A DNA stretch of 64,000 nt from Pisaster brevispinus. Taxonomy: Eukaryota; Echinodermata; Asteroidea; Forcipulatida; Asteriidae. The DNA lies in NCBI GenBank assembly GCA_023634235.1, contig JAMKCF010000029.1, positions 1,674,001 to 1,738,000 on the forward strand, read 5' to 3'. Shown here in pieces: positions 37,501 through 49,630 of the stretch (the first letter of the stretch is position 1; every line of letters starts with the position of its first letter). A program made the position numbers and the translations under genes. The notes under the pieces are model-generated. The model made no database searches and was not told the DNA's origin. It saw only the letters and a program-made list of their open reading frames with translations.

Positions 37501-39519
37501 CTGTACGTATACGTTTGGTAATCACTCTAAAAAAAAATAGCGGCAATAAACGTGCTTTCGATAGTATAAAGCATTTTGAGAAACATTACAATTCGAAATA
37601 ATGTGGTTATGGAAAAATATATAAATTTTTTTATCCCCAAAAATTTAAATCTGAGAAACGTTTACTGTCAGAAACGTTTATCAGATTAAAATTTTACTGT
37701 CAGAAACGTTTCTCAGGTTGTGTAGTCCTAGTATATAGGGATTATTCTTCCTGCGTGGACATATTCGCTCCGGATTTTCGGCGATATCTCAAAAACGCGA
37801 CCTTTTGAAATGAAAATGTCACAGGTTGGTTTTATTGTATATGTATATCTATATTTATATAGGATTAAAACAATCGAACGGTTCCAAAAACCAAATGTAT
37901 ACTTTGCCTTAAATTTTGTAATATAACAAAATCACGAAAAAGACATTTATCACAGTGTAGCCATCTGGGGTTTTCTCCAACCCAAGTATTTGTAACAAAA
38001 CCGAGGCTGGGGAAAAAAAAGAAACCTGGTTCTCTTTTTTTCTGCAGTGGATATTAGAATTCATTACTGTTATTGGATACAAGGAACATGACCAAGATGG
38101 CGGCGGCATGATAAAGGTTTTTTAAACAGACCCGAAACGTTGGGTAGTGGTGGAGGAATCCCAACCGAGATACCTGTTGGTTCATTTCCCTCTTGACTCA
38201 TATATCGGTGTAAAAGCAAAAGCAGATATCATAACTATATAGTTTCATTTCATAATAATGACTGCTGATAAACAGAGAGTATAAATGGATGGAGTAGTTC
38301 AGTAAAAGGTGAGAACATTCAACAGTTATCACGAGGGCATTGTTTATGAGCGCCATAGTAGACAGAAATACACGATGATAGAGCGAGATGGGGAACTCGG
38401 GCTGAAATGTGAAGTGAGCACTGGGTGCCATTTTGAGCGAGCAGCTCTTTTGATGCAACAATAGATCCGGGCAGACAATGAAAATTGCTATCATTGGTAT
38501 AACAAAACATTTGCTTGCTAAAATGGCCCCAGAGTATGTCACGTTCCAATAACAGATAGAGCTCCAGTTCCACATCTTGTGTCTTCGGCGCTGTATAATA
38601 TTTGACCCCCCCCCAAAAAAAAAAACAAAAAAAAAACAATTGAAACAATGACAAGACGAAACAGACTTATAAACAGCTGCCGTAAGACGGACAAACAGAT
38701 CGTGGAATCACAACACATACCAGCTTCAATATTCTATATCTTTCTGAAGAAAAGATGTTCTTATATACATGAAAACCTTTAGTGTGTCCATAGAATGTCC
38801 AGGTTCACACGTTGTATGCAATGCTTATTTTTTTTATTTTACCAAACGATATCATGGCTCCATAAAAAAACTAGTATTTTGTTGCCCTATTGTTATGAAA
38901 ATGTTCCTACTGGATTTTGACGTAGCCCCCAAATTATAATTCGCACTCATACTGGATGTTTGATAAATGGTAACAAAAAGGTACACCACTTTGAATATGC
39001 TCAACGTAAAACATTCTAGACAATGGGCCCTTCTAAATAAATAAATGTCTGAACACTCGGTGTGAGCAACGCATAATTTGACGGCAAAGCGCTGGCTGAG
39101 ATGCTTCAAACACAAAACGTCATCTGAATTTATAATAATATTACGGTTTGTTGATTTTCCCCCCATTATTACCGCTGCATAATTTCCGATCATAATATTC
39201 AGGAGAATTTTCCTCTTGAACGATTTGCCATTGTTATAACAATGGCACGGCAAGTACCGTGCAGTATTGATGACTCCGTGGTAGTAATAAAAGCGTTACC
39301 AAGGTTGCACCACCCGTATCCTTGGCATCGATTGAAAACCACTCCCAGCATCCAACAGGAAAATTGTAATGAATAAAAGACAAGAGTGCGGGTTGGCTGG
39401 TTGGCATGGAGACAAAAAAACGCAGCCAAATTCTGGTAGCACAACAGTCAATACTTATTTACTGTGTACTCACAGATGAGACTGCAGTCCACTGGTAGAC
39501 AATTGGTGTTTGCTTAAAC
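34579..39519. other. Intergenic between WDR36 and the CARD gene
   Basis: No conserved gene is recognised. Contents include a C run at ~35347-35365, a MITE-like element at 35975-36275, and a short foldback repeat at 37649-37719 that twice contains gtcagaaacgttt. A segment near 38433-38530 shares gatgcaacaatagatc with ~22.7 kb in WDR36 intron 12. The scattered minus-strand frames near 38.2-38.7 kb have no recognisable domains. Confidence 0.55.
35975..36275. mobile_element. MITE-like family C, copy 1
   Basis: Imperfect inverted ends (catagaccttcc and gaaaggtcta) bracket ~300 bp. Internal matches to copies at 52.75 and 54.73 kb include a tttttgccaacc block, gttggaaacgaagcaacca, and attcggccgtccatgccaacc. 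Confidence 0.85.
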
Positions 39520-42500
39520 ATGGATCGCGCTACTCGGAAAAAGCTGCTGGAATCCAAGAAGGCAGAGCTCGCTGAAGCGATTGATGCAGATGCAATCGCT
39601 AAGGAATTGGTCTCAAAAGATGTGATAAGCGAAGGCATCAGAGACCTGATTCTAAAGCTGAAGACCAACAAGGAGAAGACCAACAAACTAGTGGACGCGC
39701 TCAAGATTTCAAAGGGGAAGAAATTTGAGCTGTTCTGCAATGTGCTGAGTGAGCAGGGTCATGAGAAACTCGCCGAGGAGCTCTTGCCGAAAGATAAAGA
39801 CAAAGACACTGATGGGAGGCGTAAGAACAGAACTCCATCTGCTGGTGGTAAGTATACCAAGCTTGGGTTACACCATATTTAAAACGACTACTTATGGAGG
39901 TACAGCCTTGTAGCCAATTGGCCCCGGGGCACGTGCCCCTACAATTTTTCCAGTGCCCTCAGGTGCCCTCACGAAAAAATCCGGCAGTGCCCGAGAGAGC
40001 GCACATGGCCCCTCCCCCTGGAAAACAATGCCCTAAGTGCCCCCCCCCCCCCAAAAAATAACAAAACAAAACAACAACAACAAACAAAAACAACAAACAA
40101 AAACAACAAACAAAAACCCTCTCGCAATACCTCTGTGGAGATTGTTTTCCCTGGGCGTTGGCCCTCCAAATTGGCCATCCAAATCCTTCCATGCCCCGCT
40201 GAACATCTCCGCGGAAATAAGATAAGCTAACATTCAAGAAAGATGGTAAGAGGGTTCACCTCCAGCTAGGTTCATGTTTTTATCTCGTCTCACGGAGGAT
40301 AACAGTTTGGGGTAACATTTGATGTAACCGCAATCTTTTGTGTGCTAAGCACATTTTGTGCGTTAACACACTTCAAGAAAACTGCCCTTTATTGAGACGA
40401 TGATCATTCCTTCGGATGAAGAATAACTTATTAAGAACACGTCTGGCTGTTCTTTTGTTTTTCTCAGTACAAAAAAGTCAAGTTAGATTCCTGGTGTCTC
40501 GTGTGACGTAAGCGTGACGTACTGTGGTTCCAACACACACACCACGCCTAGTTCACACAGACTGGTTCTAGTAATCATAACATAAGTAATTTATTGTCAA
40601 TGCATTCAGCCGCTGGTGTTTGGGATCCAGTCAATAAATAGGAAACTCATTATATTAAACGTTGTAGAATAACTCAAGGTATTTTCTTTCCTTTTGTTTT
40701 CCTTTTTTTCCGTAAAAACTCACCTGATAACTTTTGAGTTGAAAAACACGTGGCGATACGGAGTGTACAAATCTTGTCAACATGTCATGTTCACATTTTA
40801 CGAAAGAAGAAGAAAAAAACAACGACCAAAAACATACAAACACAAAACAAAACAAAACCCTCCAAAAAACAAACAGTTTATAGTGTGTCTGGAATTGTTG
40901 GTTTATTTTGTTGATAGTAGGCTAGGCCCTATGTGTTTATCGAAGTGCCGGTATCAAGTCTATACAAAATGGCTTTAAGTTTACAATACAAAAACAAAAC
41001 AGCGTGCCATTTCTTTACAAAAAATAATAATTTAAATTTATGCTTTAAAATATTCATCTAAATGAAAGTATATACATTATGACTGTGTTTCATGACACAA
41101 TGTATGCCTAAATAGGAGTCTGCCAATAGCGGGGAAGGAAGGGGGACCCTCAGTGTAAATGTGTCCATAGGAAGCTTTTACAATTACCGACTCGTTCAGA
41201 AGAGAACAGTTTTGTTTGGATAGTTGTTATGGAGGTGGGGGATGAACTCTGCTAACAACTGTTTAGTTTCCAATAGCATTTCACCTTGGAAAGTAAGAGA
41301 TCCCTAGCTATGAATGCTGTAATTTATTTGATAATATGAGTTGTTTAATATAGAAAAGGGACAGGTTTAGAGTGGGTTCCACCCACAGTGTCGAGTTTGA
41401 GTACATTTAAGATCAAAGGTCAGTTGAAAGAGATAATAGTTTTATTTTATTTTTTTGATGTAATCTGCATATTATGATTGATCAATGCATATTCCGGTCA
41501 TTGTCTTTCCAATAAACACATGCATGTGAAATGAAATGAAACACAAAGTTCTCAAAAGAAATACATAACGATAATATCAATGCAGTTTTGACTAAGTCAT
41601 ACTAACGTATGGCAAGCAGGTTATGTCTAACAATAGTGTGATGACGTGTTTATTCACGGAATAGTTGTTCGACATGGTGTTGTTACACTCTGTCATTAAT
41701 GCATACTTCAACTGTCAGATAATGATGTCATTGCTTTATATTTGCATTACTCGTTCTATGCCTAAGTACATGAGTTTTGTCGTTAGAATAGATGATAAGA
41801 ACCAATAATAAATTTCTCGCACACAGCCGTATTTCAGGCAAAATTGTCAGTCTATTAAGAACTTCATTCATCCGTGAATTAATCATGATCAATCACTTAT
41901 GACACAACAAATGTGCAAGGTCAGGACAACATGGCGGATTGTAAAATTGTTAAAGTATTGCATTTACGTGGGCGTAGCTGGGCATTCATTGGCAGCAATT
42001 GTTTCATTATGGTAAGTCACTGTAGTGCGGATCGCAATATGAAAACTCACTGATTATTAAGTTCATACCATCCGCAAGAGATATATTTCAATTTCAAAGC
42101 TCACTGATTCTAAAGTTCATACCAGTACCAATCCTCCAGAGAAATATTTCCATCTGAAAGCTCACTGATTCTAAAGTTCATACAAGTACCAATCCTCCAG
42201 AGAAATATTTCCATCTGAAAGCTCACTGATTCTAAAGTTCATACCAGCACCAATCCTCCAGAGAAATATTTCCATCTGAAAGCTCACTGATTCTAAAGTT
42301 CATACCAGCACCAATCATCCAGAGAAAAATTTCCATCTGAATTATTATTATAGTGGGGAAAATATCAATTGCAGAAAAAACAACAATCGTTATTGCTTAT
42401 TTCTATTGCTGCAGTCAAAATAAGAAAAAAGTAAGTTGCACGAACCGAAGTCGCTCACAATATAAAACATCTTTTGTTGCTTTTTTTAAATACTAAAATG

Positions 42501-45500
42501 GAATCACCTAAATAAGTTTTCTATGGTAATTTTTCAAGTTTGATGTATGTGTTTATTGGAATCCCTAGAAAGTAGAGAGACTAGAAATAGAGAGAAAGGT
42601 CTGTCTCCCTTCTTAATGCAGATAACTCTGTTAGAAATATAATATTTGTATTAGTTTTAGAAACGGAGATATGTATCTCAACAAATTAATCTGTCTCATA
42701 ATTCAACAATTTTAAAAAACTGTTTTTAAAAATGGTTAACACAGATTTAATGAGTGACTTAGGCCAACGTGTCGTGCACGTCAATTTATTTATAAATGTA
42801 ATAACACAACCTACTTCTTTTTGACTTTCACACAGCACATAACTTGACAATATTTACAATAACGAGGTGAACCCGTAGTGGATGAAATCCTCTAATGTAA
42901 ATGACATTCAGATGATTGACAATTTTACTTTCATTTCTTAAGTTACGTTTCCTGTTCAAATCTCCGTTTTCATTTCGGCATTTAGGCCTAAACAACAGGC
43001 CCAACAGCAATCATGTTCATCTTTCTATGGATACATTTGAAGGAGGATTTTTTTCTGGTGTATTTTACTTTTAGTATAGTAAGTTTATGGTATGACCCTT
43101 TTTGTTTATGAATCCTGGTTTAAATCCTACCTCAGCCTGGAGCCTTCCATTGATTTGCAGCTGATTGCGTGGGTTTTCCTCATTGGGGTTTTCCTCCCAC
43201 ATCTAAAACTGAACATTTCTTCTTGTTTCCATTCTTCCTGTTATTTGCGCTAATTGTTTTGTTGAATGTGTAATGGGATAAATAAATAGATAAATCAATT
43301 TCAAGTGTTGGATAAAACTCCAAGTACAAACTGACAGAGCATTGGAAGAAATCACTTAATTTAATACCCCCAAAAGGCCAACCTCGTTCCCAGTGGTGTA
43401 CAATCTCGCTGCGCCATTTTTTCCCAGAATGCCTTGCTCAATCGTTAAGGGCCTTTTGAGGGTCTTTTTTAAATAAAATAATAATAGCTACGATTTATTT
43501 TATGATGATGATCATAATAACAATAGCCTAATATGAATAATGATAATAATAAAGATCCCCGTTCTTATTATAACACTTTCCAATATCACACTGATTAGTA
43601 TTTCAAGGCAGCTCACTTAAAAATGTAAAGTGTTTATGAAGTGTTTACAATGTGATCCCATTATTCTGAAGAAAAATACTTTCTCGTCATTTAGATTGTT
43701 TTTCACCGAACGAATTTTCCTAGGACGTATAATGTTACAAACACGGATATGCCTAACATACTGTCACGCAAAGCACGAGTAGTTGTAGCTTGCGAACATT
43801 GTTTGTGCGTAGCTACCTTGAAAACTGTTGCTGTGTTATTTTTTCTTTTCCTTTAAATTTTTTTTTTGTTGTTGTTCATTGTCTCAAATGAAAGTATAAC
43901 ACTAAATTTACTAAAGAAAAGAAGCTAGTTAATATTTAATAAAATTATTTACCGTGAATTTGGTTATACATTTTCTTAAAACAAACCAACGATTAAACAC
44001 CCCAACTTCACACACAAACAGCCAATGCAAATTATGTAAATGATGAATCTATTTGTCAAGGCCGAGTAATTCTTTGATCGCCTTTTGTTCTTCCTTTTTT
44101 CCCATACAGACGCAAAATTAAACTCCTCCATTTCAGGCAGTTACGTCGACGTCTTCAAAACCTGTCGTAACTGTTTCATCAGTGACGTATCGGCTGACCC
44201 AGAGAGTTTGATTCGAAAGCTGGAGGCGGGAAATGGAGTCACCCTGACGAGCGCCACCAAGCATCAACTGGAGACCGCATCTCGTGCAGATAACAAGGCT
44301 GAGATATTGTTCAATGCCATCTTGCCCCAAGTCAATGAATACGGGCCGTTCTTCGACATTGTGCAACTCTTACGAGATCCGTTCCCGCATCTCTCCAACA
44401 GTTTATGGGAACAACTGAAGAACATCGTGGTACCCCCAAAGAGTACGTTCTAACTTAGGATAGCCGACCTCGTCTATTTTTGAAATTATAGTGTTAAAAA
44501 TGACGATTAGCTATTTAAATTAGGAATAATTTTGCTGATACCCTGTGCTGGAGTTTAATACCCCAATTTCTTTGTAAATATATGAAGCATTGTCTTTTAC
44601 TTATTTTATTCCTTTTTAACGCGTTCAGAAACTATGGCTTAAAACCGCTTTACACATTGGGAAGAATTTTTAATAGTAGGCTACACTTATTTAAAAAAAA
44701 ACAATTCTCGGGCAATCATAAAAAGGACATACACAGTCAAAACAGCAAAAACATTATAAGAAAAAACAAAAAACAAAACAAACAAACAATACAAACACAG
44801 AGGAAGTGGTGAGTGAACCTGCTAGACTCCGATGGATTGCCCTAAAGAAACTTTCCCCACCAGCTGGTTCTAAGTAGAACAAAGTTCGTTGTTCTGCGAA
44901 AAACCAGAGATGAAGTGGGTCTTTTAATTGAACAGGTCCAAGGAGAGAGAAATCTTTTAAAAGCCACAAGAATAAAATGATTAATGTACTCATGCAACTC
45001 TGGATATTTTCAGTTTGTTTACACATCAAGTCTAACTTTCTTCCATCTGTATTAGGTGGCTCCAACGGTAAGCGCAAGAAACACAGCGCGGGAAGTTTTC
45101 ACTCGTCTGTCCCATCATCATCAGGGAGCTTCAGGGGCTCTCCCAGCAATACCCGAAATGGGGCCTCCAATGACGTGATGAAGTCACTGACAAACCTTCA
45201 GTCAGACTTAACTGAGTCACAGAGTGATAGTCTGAAGCAATCATTACAACTGGAGAAGTGCATACAAACCACAGCTGAAGCCAACATGGCCATCAAGAAG
45301 CTCAAGGAGCAATTAGCACTCGCCGAGGAGGAGCGGGATGCGGCCACGTCCCAAGCAGACACGGCAAGGCAGCAGGCCACTGAAGCACGGCAACATCTTG
45401 ATGTTGGTCTCACTGAGGCAGAAGGAGAGCGGAAGAGGCTAGATGATCAGCATCGCAAGTGGGAGGGCCAGATGAGGAGGCGCATGGCAATGCTGGAGCA

Positions 45501-48500
45501 AAAGGAGACATACCTTGCATCCAAGGAAGTTGAGCTGAAGCGGAGGGAGGAGGAGCAGAGACAACGCACCCAGCTTAATAGACGCCAACAGGACTCCCTT
45601 GAAATGAAAGGACGGGACATGGTCTACCGTGGAGATCGCCAGGATCGTCGCAGCGCCGAGCATTACGTCAGACAGGATAGGATAAAAGAACGTGAAAGTA
45701 ATATCGAGAACAAGGAGTTGCAGCTGGCTGAGAGAGAAGATGAGATCACCAAGAAAGAGGGCGCCCTGAAGAAGAAAGAGATCGATCTTCGTCGTAAAGA
45801 GATAGAGACGGTACGCCTCGAAGAGCAGATAAAGACGATGCAGGTAGCACAGCGAAAGATGGCAACTCAACTTAAACAGAGAGAGCAAACTATGGCCCGG
45901 GCAGAAGAAGATGTCAAGATCATCGGTGAGAGTCTTGAGCAGCGTGAGAAGAATCTTAAGGAGAAAGATGCTAGACTCAAACGGGAGGACTTGAGGATAA
46001 AAGAGAGATCAGAGGAGTTGGAAGAACATCAAAACCTAGTTGAAAAGAAGGAAAGAGAAGTCCAAGAAATGGCACAGGAGCAGCGGGAGTGGGAAAGCGC
46101 ATTGGAAACTAAAGCTGAGGAGATGGGCGATGCTTCAACAGAATATGAGAAGACAGAAGAACTACTGCGTCAGAGAGAAGAGGACCTCAACTTCAAGAAG
46201 AAAGAGTTGGACAGTCTGCAGGATGTCTTGGATTGTCGCTTACAGGCTCAGGAGAGAATGGAGCGTGCCCTGAGGATGATTGAGGTTGAGCAAATACGCC
46301 GTGATAAGGAGCTCCTCAACCGGGAGGCTGAGCACTTCCAAGTGTGTCTCCCAAATCGTGATAAGATCACTGCGATGGAGGATCGCTTGGAAGAGCTGGA
46401 GAAGAAAGACGGGGAGTTACAAAAACGCGAGGAGCTCCTCAGCTGGATTGAAGTCGAGCAGCAGCGTCGAGAGGTAGAGCTGCAGAAGGAAGAACTGATG
46501 ACGGAGAAGGCCCGGCGGAAGAAACAAGAACTTGGGGAGCATGGGGAGCATCCAGATGGGGCTGATTTTGATATGGAGGATGACCAGAGGACCGAAATGG
46601 AGTCTGTTCCGCTCAGTGAGAACCAGGATAATGAACAGGACCAAGAATTAGAAGCACACGGCTTTGAGATTGCTCTGAAGGGTGCCCGATATCCCAGAAA
46701 ATCCCGAAAGGATTTCTTTGACGTCACAGCAGCTGGACTGCATACTGTCGGGGATTTCAAAAACGTGCTTGAGGTAGAAGAAGGGATACCGGCCAGTTGG
46801 CAAAAGCTGTACATGAATGGTCAACTCTTGGAAGACAATATGCCAATACCCAGCGTGGACAATGGAGGTCCTAAACCCAAGTTTGAAATGCGATTGGCAA
46901 CACCTGCTATGAGCCAACGGAACCTTTTCAAGCTGAAGGTGAGTTTATACTCAACTTTTGCGCCCTAAGTTGAATGCTCATTGTTTAATGCATCCTCCGT
47001 ATTCAAACTTAAGATAAACCTTAATTAGGCCAAGTCTTTTATACACTCCTACTCACTCTCCAATCCCCGCATTTTTAAGGATTTTTTTCTACACAAATTG
47101 CATTTTTGTACAAAGTTTTGTTTTTCCGTTAGTCAAAACAAAATCCTATATGCTTTCTAATTAATATCCCTTGTATACCTGGAAAAAAACCACAAGTTGC
47201 AAAGCGAATTTCTTTAATATTATTCCCTCTACTGACGCTTTCCACGTTGTATCGGAAACGTGGTTGTGATCTTTGGCTACACGGCAGTTACAGGTTGAAA
47301 GGCTTCTGACTGGCACCCCGAACAAATATATTGACAAATAGGGAGACCGCCAGCATGGGGCTAGATGGCCTAATTGGTAGAGCGCCGGCACATTCAAGTC
47401 TCGCCCTAGTCAATTTGTCTTTCTTCAATCCAAACTTTAAGATCATTATCAAACTAATTTTTTAAACACTCGTTCATGTCTTGACAGGTAAAAAGTTGCC
47501 ATGGTCCCACCCACACCATTGACTTCTCCTCCGAAGACACCGTGGCGTTGGCCAAGTGCCGAATTTACAAGTACACTGGCATACCCCCTCACCAGCAGCA
47601 GCTGTCATACAAAGAAGTACTACTGGAGAACCACGCCTCTCTCCAGCTCTACTCGATCAGGAAGAATGCAACTCTTGATCTCAGATTGAGGTTTCCCGTG
47701 GTTGCTAAGCTGTCAGACACAGAGGAGCTTGAGATAACCGCAGATGAAATTAACACCACTGCTAACATCAAAGCCACCATATTCGAGAGGACCAAAATAC
47801 CACTAGATCACATAAAGGTAAATGAGCGTTTCTTCGATGACAAACAAACAACAAACACTATACAACAACACAAACCTAAAATCAAACGTCACAACAGTAA
47901 TTTGGACAGAGCCAAATGTGAGACTTATTAGGACTCTAGGTGGCAGCAGACTTACCAGGTAAATCCATTTTTTTCTTGGAAATGTGAGCATGCCATACAG
48001 TTATAATATCTATTGAGCATACTCAGAACGACGTAAACAATGGAAATTTACCTGGTAAGTCTGCTGCCACCTAGCCTCCAATAGTCTCCCATTCTAAATA
48101 TTTTTTTTAATAGTTATTGTTGTGACCAACATCCTGCGAGAAAATTAGACCCACTTTTTACTATACGAAAAACCATACTTTTGCAGCAGAAAAGTAATTC
48201 CTGCTTTTTATTTCTCTTGTTGTTAATTTAGATCTCTTACAAAAACAAACAGCTGGAAGATTACCGCACTTTGTCCCACTACAACATTGACGAGGGTGCC
48301 ATTCTGCAAGTCTCGTGCCCCGTGGCGGTCCAGCTTTTCCCCGGCGGTACCAGCATCAACGTGGACGTGGAACCAGGGATGACCGCGCACCAGCTGAAGC
48401 CGCTCCTTGCCCGCAAGAAGAACCTTCAAGTCGACAAGATGTACCTGGTCTGCGGTGACCAGGTTCTTGCAGATGATCAAGATATCCTTGATCTGCTGCG

Positions 48501-48669
48501 AGCTAACAAGGAGATATCCATGCACGTGGGTAACGTCCTCATTATGTCCTCTTCTGGCCAACTCATTCAGGAAGCCGGTGAAGATAAACCAGATGATTCA
48601 CATCTAGACCAGTCGCTTGATCTGAGTGTGTCCTCACTGAGTCTCAAACAACCTCAGTCCTCCCGTTAG
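39520..48669 (+). CDS. CARD-CARD / coiled-coil / four tandem ubiquitin-like domain protein (5 exons)
   Basis: Exons: 39520-39847, 44110-44442, 45056-46938, 47488-47817 and 48232-48669. The phases join and give 1,103 residues plus stop. The ATG sits in aacATGG. Residues 1-92 form a CARD-like six-helix death fold (ends near LAEELLPK). A second, more diverged CARD-like fold follows at about 125-218. A Ser-rich linker leads into a highly charged coiled coil (about 260-750) of repeating Lys/Glu/Arg heptads. Four ubiquitin-like domains follow: ~755-848, 843-916, 917-988 and 989-1064. Domain 2 contains GIPPHQQQL, close to ubiquitin GIPPDQQRL; domain 3 contains NKQLEDYRTLSHYNI, close to GKQLEDGRTLSDYNI. 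None ends in a processable Gly-Gly. An acidic Ser/Leu tail closes the protein. CARD plus coiled coil is the plan of CARD9/CARMA adaptors, so a cytosolic scaffold in innate or death signalling is inferred. Function is untested, and the CARD calls are by eye. Confidence 0.9.
40039..40120. repeat. C run followed by CAA/AAAC microsatellite (intron 1 of CARD gene)
   Basis: A 14-base C run is followed by imperfect caaacaaaaacaa repeats. The preceding segment (gtgccctcaggtgccctc) resembles one at ~296-345, so both may derive from one dispersed repeat. Confidence 0.6.
42043..42341. repeat. 61-bp tandem repeat, ~5 copies (intron 1 of CARD gene)
   Basis: Units containing tcactgattctaaagttcat start at 42101, 42162, 42223 and 42284, with a degenerate unit before them. 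Each also has ccaatcctccagagaaatat. Copies are nearly identical. Confidence 0.95.
43085..43298 (+). mobile_element. tRNA-derived SINE, copy 3, degenerate head (intron 1 of CARD gene)
   Basis: A B-box-like ggtttaaatcc is followed by gattgcgtgggttttcctc, ggggttttcctccc and acatctaaaactgaacat. The tail is ataaataaatagataaat. The A-box region is truncated or decayed. Confidence 0.8.
43380..43450 (+). repeat. Dispersed repeat, family D, copy 1
   Basis: The segment from caacctcgttcccag to cagaatgccttgctcaatcg matches the minus strand at ~49530-49630 and the plus strand at ~60895-61005. It includes the shared gcgccattttttcccag-like block. Confidence 0.6.
47357..47405 (+). repeat. tRNA-like fragment (intron 3 of CARD gene)
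   Basis: gatggcctaattggtagagc is a good D-arm/A-box sequence, and ttcaagtctcgcc shortly after resembles a T-arm. The anticodon arm is missing, so this is a SINE head or tRNA pseudogene and not a functional tRNA. Confidence 0.45.
47919..48090. mobile_element. MITE-like family E, copy 1 (intron 4 of CARD gene)
   Basis: Terminal inverted repeats of ~45 bp: ctaggtggcagcagactta plus ccaggtaaatcc at the left, and their inverse (ggatttacctgg-like, then taagtctgctgccacctag) at the right. It lies between exons 4 and 5. A relative is at 57.29-57.41 kb. Confidence 0.9.
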
Positions 48670-48879
48670 GGTTTCTTATCCTATCATAGAAACCAACAAG
48701 TTTGACTTTTATCTATATATTGACCTAACTATCCTCAATTCTCTTCGTCCCAAGTGGAACATGACATGGGATTTGACCATCTGCCCACAAGACTGCAGAC
48801 ATAAATAATCTGTTTGGTTCTGGACCAGCAGATAACTCTTTTCAATAACTGAGTGTCTATTCTTTGTACAAGTGTGGCC

Positions 48880-48885
48880 ATTAAA
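48880..48885 (+). terminator. Possible polyadenylation signal ATTAAA of the CARD gene
   Basis: ATTAAA occurs ~210 bp after the stop codon. A canonical AATAAA is not seen until about 50241, so the true 3' end is uncertain. Confidence 0.35.
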
Positions 48886-49524
48886 GGCTCGTCTTTGCAG
48901 TAAACGTGGCTTGTAAAGTAAAAACAGCAGCTGATTGAAGCAACATCGGGATGGTGACAGTAGATTTTAAAGACGAAACTGTGATGGTGAAAAAACTTAT
49001 TATTCCTTTAGATCATTGTAAAATTATTAAAATATTGCTTCATTTGAACTTTAATATTTCTGTTGTAAACTGAATCAGGCCCTCTGCCTCTCCAACCCAT
49101 GCAACCTCATCTTCCTTTGTTTGAAAGTGCAATGTATACATGTTATTTTATTGCCGTTTGAAAGCTTTTGAAAGGACAGAAATATAGCTTGACCGGAATG
49201 CGCCCATGTTTTAAAAACCTGGAAGATTACTCCTATCACTTTGGAGAGGCCATTATGGTTTTAAAGTTGCTGGAAAAGGATGGGGGTTATTACGTATTTT
49301 TCGCACATTTTCCAGGAAATAGTGCAAACCATCTGTTGGACAAGAAGTTAAAATTATTAGTTGTCGAAGTTGAAATTATATTCAACCGCCCTGGACAAGG
49401 ACTGGGCTATTGGTTCAATTCACATGACGTCATCATTACAGTCAATCTTGCCGTTGCGCCATTTTGGGAGCCAATGTCCCTGTGTCAGTGCGAATTAAGT
49501 GATGTGGCGACAGCCTCGCTACCA

Positions 49525-49630
49525 TTGGCAGCGTGCCGTATCGATACCTTTCGTCACGTTATGAGCGAGCAAGGCATGCTGGGAAAAATGGCGCGGCGAG
49601 ATTGATCACCCCTGGGAACGAGGTTGATGC
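49525..49630 (-). repeat. Dispersed repeat, family D, copy 2
   Basis: Read on the minus strand, cgttcccaggggtgatcaat, a gcgccatttttcccag block and catgccttgctcgc match the copies at 43.38 and 60.90 kb. Confidence 0.6.

Noticed and set aside
38198..38654. Overlapping minus-strand frames of 111 and 125 residues
   Set aside because: No domain, no supporting splice structure, and part of the region resembles a dispersed repeat shared with 22.7 kb.
45439..46814. Minus-strand frames of 149 and 188 residues
   Set aside because: They are Ser/Leu-rich mirror images of the coiled-coil coding exon.
47357..47405. tRNA gene
   Set aside because: It has a good D-arm but no anticodon arm; a full cloverleaf cannot be drawn.
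49168..49605. 145-residue open frame downstream of the CARD gene
   Set aside because: Its 3' third is dispersed repeat family D, and no conserved protein is recognisable.
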